Position numbers and translations under genes: made by a program. A stretch of DNA of 64,000 bases from Petrolisthes cinctipes (Eukaryota; Arthropoda; Malacostraca; Decapoda; Porcellanidae), in NCBI GenBank assembly GCA_033782935.1, contig JAWQEG010001306.1, positions 992,001-1,056,000 on the forward strand, given 5' to 3'. A model generated the notes under the pieces. It was not told where the DNA came from. It searched no databases and saw only the letters and a list, made by a program, of their open reading frames with translations. Below, in pieces: positions 62,491 to 64,000 of this stretch (positions are counted from its first letter, which is position 1; the number at the start of each line of letters is the position of its first letter).

Positions 62491-64000
62491 GAGCCTGAAT
62501 TTGAGATATAAACGGGTACTGAAGATGCATGCACATATCGACTTTTGTGCACCTAAAAGATCGATTTTCAGTATGTTTTGAGCATGTATTTTGAAAAAAC
62601 TCTAACACGGAGTAGGCATGTACAGATCGCTTCTGGGACCCCTAAATATCGAATTTTCGGGTGTTTTGGGACTGAATTTGAGATATCGATTTTTTGGCAC
62701 CTAAAATGTCGATTTTTAGCATGTTTTTAGCCTATATTTTGAAAATATTCTAGCACTGTGTAGGCATGTACAGATTGCTTCTGGGACCCCAAAATATTGA
62801 ATTTTCGGGTGTTTTGAGCCTGAATTTGAGATATAAACGGGTACTGAAGATGCATGCACATATCGACTTTTGTGCACCTAAAAGATCGATTTTCAGTATG
62901 TTTTGAGCATGTATTTTGAAAATACTCTAACACGGAGTAGGCATGTACAGATCGCTTCTGGGACCCCTAAATATCGAATTTTCGGGTGTTTTGGGACTGA
63001 ATTTGAGATATCGACTTTTTGGCACCTAAAAGATCGATTTTTAGCATGTTTTTAGCCTATATTTTGAAAATATTCTAGCACTGTACAGATTGCTTCTGGG
63101 ACCCCAAAATATTGAATTTTCGGGTGTTTTGAGCCTGAATTTGAGATATAAACGGGTACAGAAGATGCATGCACATATCGACTTTTGGGCACCTAAAAGA
63201 TCGATTTTCAGTATGTTTTTGGCCTGTATTTTGAAAATACTCTAACACGTAGTAGGCATGTACAGATACCTTCTGGGACCTCTAAATATCGAATTTTCGG
63301 GTGTTTTGGGACTGAATTTGAGATATCGATTTTTTGGCACCTAAAATGTCGATTTTTAGCATGTTTTTAGCCTATATTTTGAAAATATTCTAGCACTGTG
63401 TAGGCATGTACAGATTGCTTCTGGGACCCCAAAATATTGAATTTTCGGGTGTTTTGAGCCTGAATTTGAGATATAAACGGGTACAGAAGATACATGCACA
63501 TATTGACTTTGGGCATCTAAAATATCGATTTTCAGCATGTTTTGGGCCTGTATTTTGAAAATACTCTAACACTGAGTAGGCATGTACAGATTGCTTCTGG
63601 GACCCCAAAATATTGAATTTTCGAGTGTTTTGAGCCTGAATTTGAGATATAAACGGGTACTGAAGATGCATGCACATATCGACTTTTGTGCACCTAAAAG
63701 ATCGATTTTCAGTATGTTTTGAGCATGTATTTTGAAAATACTCTAACACGGAGTAGGCATGTACAGATCGCTTCTAAGACCCCTAAATATCGAATTTTCG
63801 GGTGTTTTGGGACTGAATTTGAGATATCAACTTATTGGCACCTAAAAGATCGATTTTTAGCATGTTTTTAGCCTATATTTTGAAAATATTCTAGCACTGT
63901 ACAGATCGCTTCTGGGACCCCAAAATATCGAATTTTCGGGTGTTTAGGGCCAGAATTAGAGATATAAACGTGTACAGAAGATGCATGCACATATCGACTT
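62491..64000 (+). repeat. Duplicate of 47,950-49,459 (offset 14,541), cut by the window end
   Basis: gaaaaaactctaac (62594), cgagtgttttgagc (63621), gcttctaagacccc (63771) and atatcaacttattggc (63826) all match the locus 14,541 bp to the left. The last monomer is type A, starting at 63899 and truncated after 102 bp by the end of the window. It carries private changes gaattagagat and aacgtgtacag. Confidence 0.82.

Larger units (their letters stand above)
1..64000. repeat. Satellite DNA array with higher-order repeat organisation (whole window)
   Basis: The motif gtacagat recurs at about 138, 148, 176 or 177 bp from end to end, and everything between successive copies is alignable monomer sequence. 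I estimate close to 390 monomers. All monomers checked point the same way (head to tail), and no inversion, unique spacer or inserted element was seen. A long monomer runs from gtacagat, through a ttttcgggtgtttt block, gagatataaacggg and tgcatgca, to ggagtaggcat. Monomers of nucleosomal length in long homogeneous arrays are characteristic of eukaryotic centromeric or heterochromatic satellites. That function is inferred from architecture only. The species and chromosomal position are unknown. Confidence 0.97.

Noticed and set aside
1..64000. CRISPR array
   Set aside because: Repeats are direct and regular, but the units are 138-177 bp, there are no unique spacers between short repeats, and no cas-like gene is present. 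All sequence between motif copies is itself repeated.
1..64000. Transposon, LTR or other mobile element insertion
   Set aside because: No terminal inverted repeats, target-site duplications, poly-A tail, LTR pair or reverse transcriptase-like frame could be found; every kilobase inspected is alignable satellite monomer.
1..64000. tRNA, rRNA or other structured RNA genes
   Set aside because: No tRNA-like cloverleaf, rRNA core sequence or other familiar RNA motif was recognised in the monomer or its variants.
1..64000. Naming a species or a known satellite family
   Set aside because: A monomer of about 177 bp with HORs occurs in many plants and animals, and I do not recognise this consensus. 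Naming a taxon would be a guess.

Overview
The whole window is one uninterrupted satellite DNA array. No gene, RNA gene, mobile element or unique sequence is visible from the first base to the last, and the array runs off both ends: base 1 already lies inside repeats and the window stops inside a monomer that begins at 63899. Long tandem arrays of nucleosome-sized monomers (about 177 bp) arranged in higher-order repeats (HORs) are typical of eukaryotic centromeric, pericentromeric or other heterochromatic satellites. The species cannot be identified from the sequence. One long monomer counted by hand is about 41% G+C.

The array is built from two related monomer lengths: long monomers of 176-177 bp and short monomers of 148 bp (138 bp when the junction is also shortened by 10 bp). 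The short form equals the long form minus 29 bp bounded by ATAT direct repeats. Six recognisable subtypes, here called S, B, A, S', B' and A', recur in that order and give a hexameric HOR of about 1,002 bp (992 bp with one 10-bp junction deletion). It consists of two related 501-bp trimers (short-long-long). Each long monomer looks like an old head-to-tail pair of related half-units (about 73 and 104 bp). B-type and A-type monomers are separated at three sites by CpG-to-TpG changes, as expected from deamination of methylated cytosine.

Layout. 1-4468: irregular octamer-like repeats, including two 1,335-bp units. 4469-about 11700: a 3.8-kb segment and its tandem copy, one copy carrying an extra 314 bp. 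About 11700-14369: a mixed, chimera-rich stretch. 14370-about 19340: a 2,495-bp tandem duplication. About 19420-24075: a 2,328-bp tandem duplication. 22031-29479 and 29480-37429: a very large tandem duplication (7,449 bp, and 7,950 bp with one extra 501-bp trimer), which duplicates an unusual divergent block (24182-26178, copied at 32132-34128). 37430-43210: the most regular hexamers. 43211-44460: a breakpoint-rich stretch with short-short tandems and chimeric monomers. 44461-64000: mainly 816-bp pentamers and related mosaics, linked by overlapping multi-kilobase duplications (offsets 5,560, 3,600, 12,397/12,082 and 14,541 bp).

The many short open frames, nearly all on the minus strand, are by-products of a repeat whose 177-bp monomer and 501-bp trimer are divisible by three. 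I do not regard them as genes. The interest of the window is how the array evolves: stepwise amplification at monomer, trimer, hexamer and multi-kilobase scales, with chimeric monomers marking crossover points. All lengths and offsets were counted by hand from the printed coordinates; percent identities were not computed.
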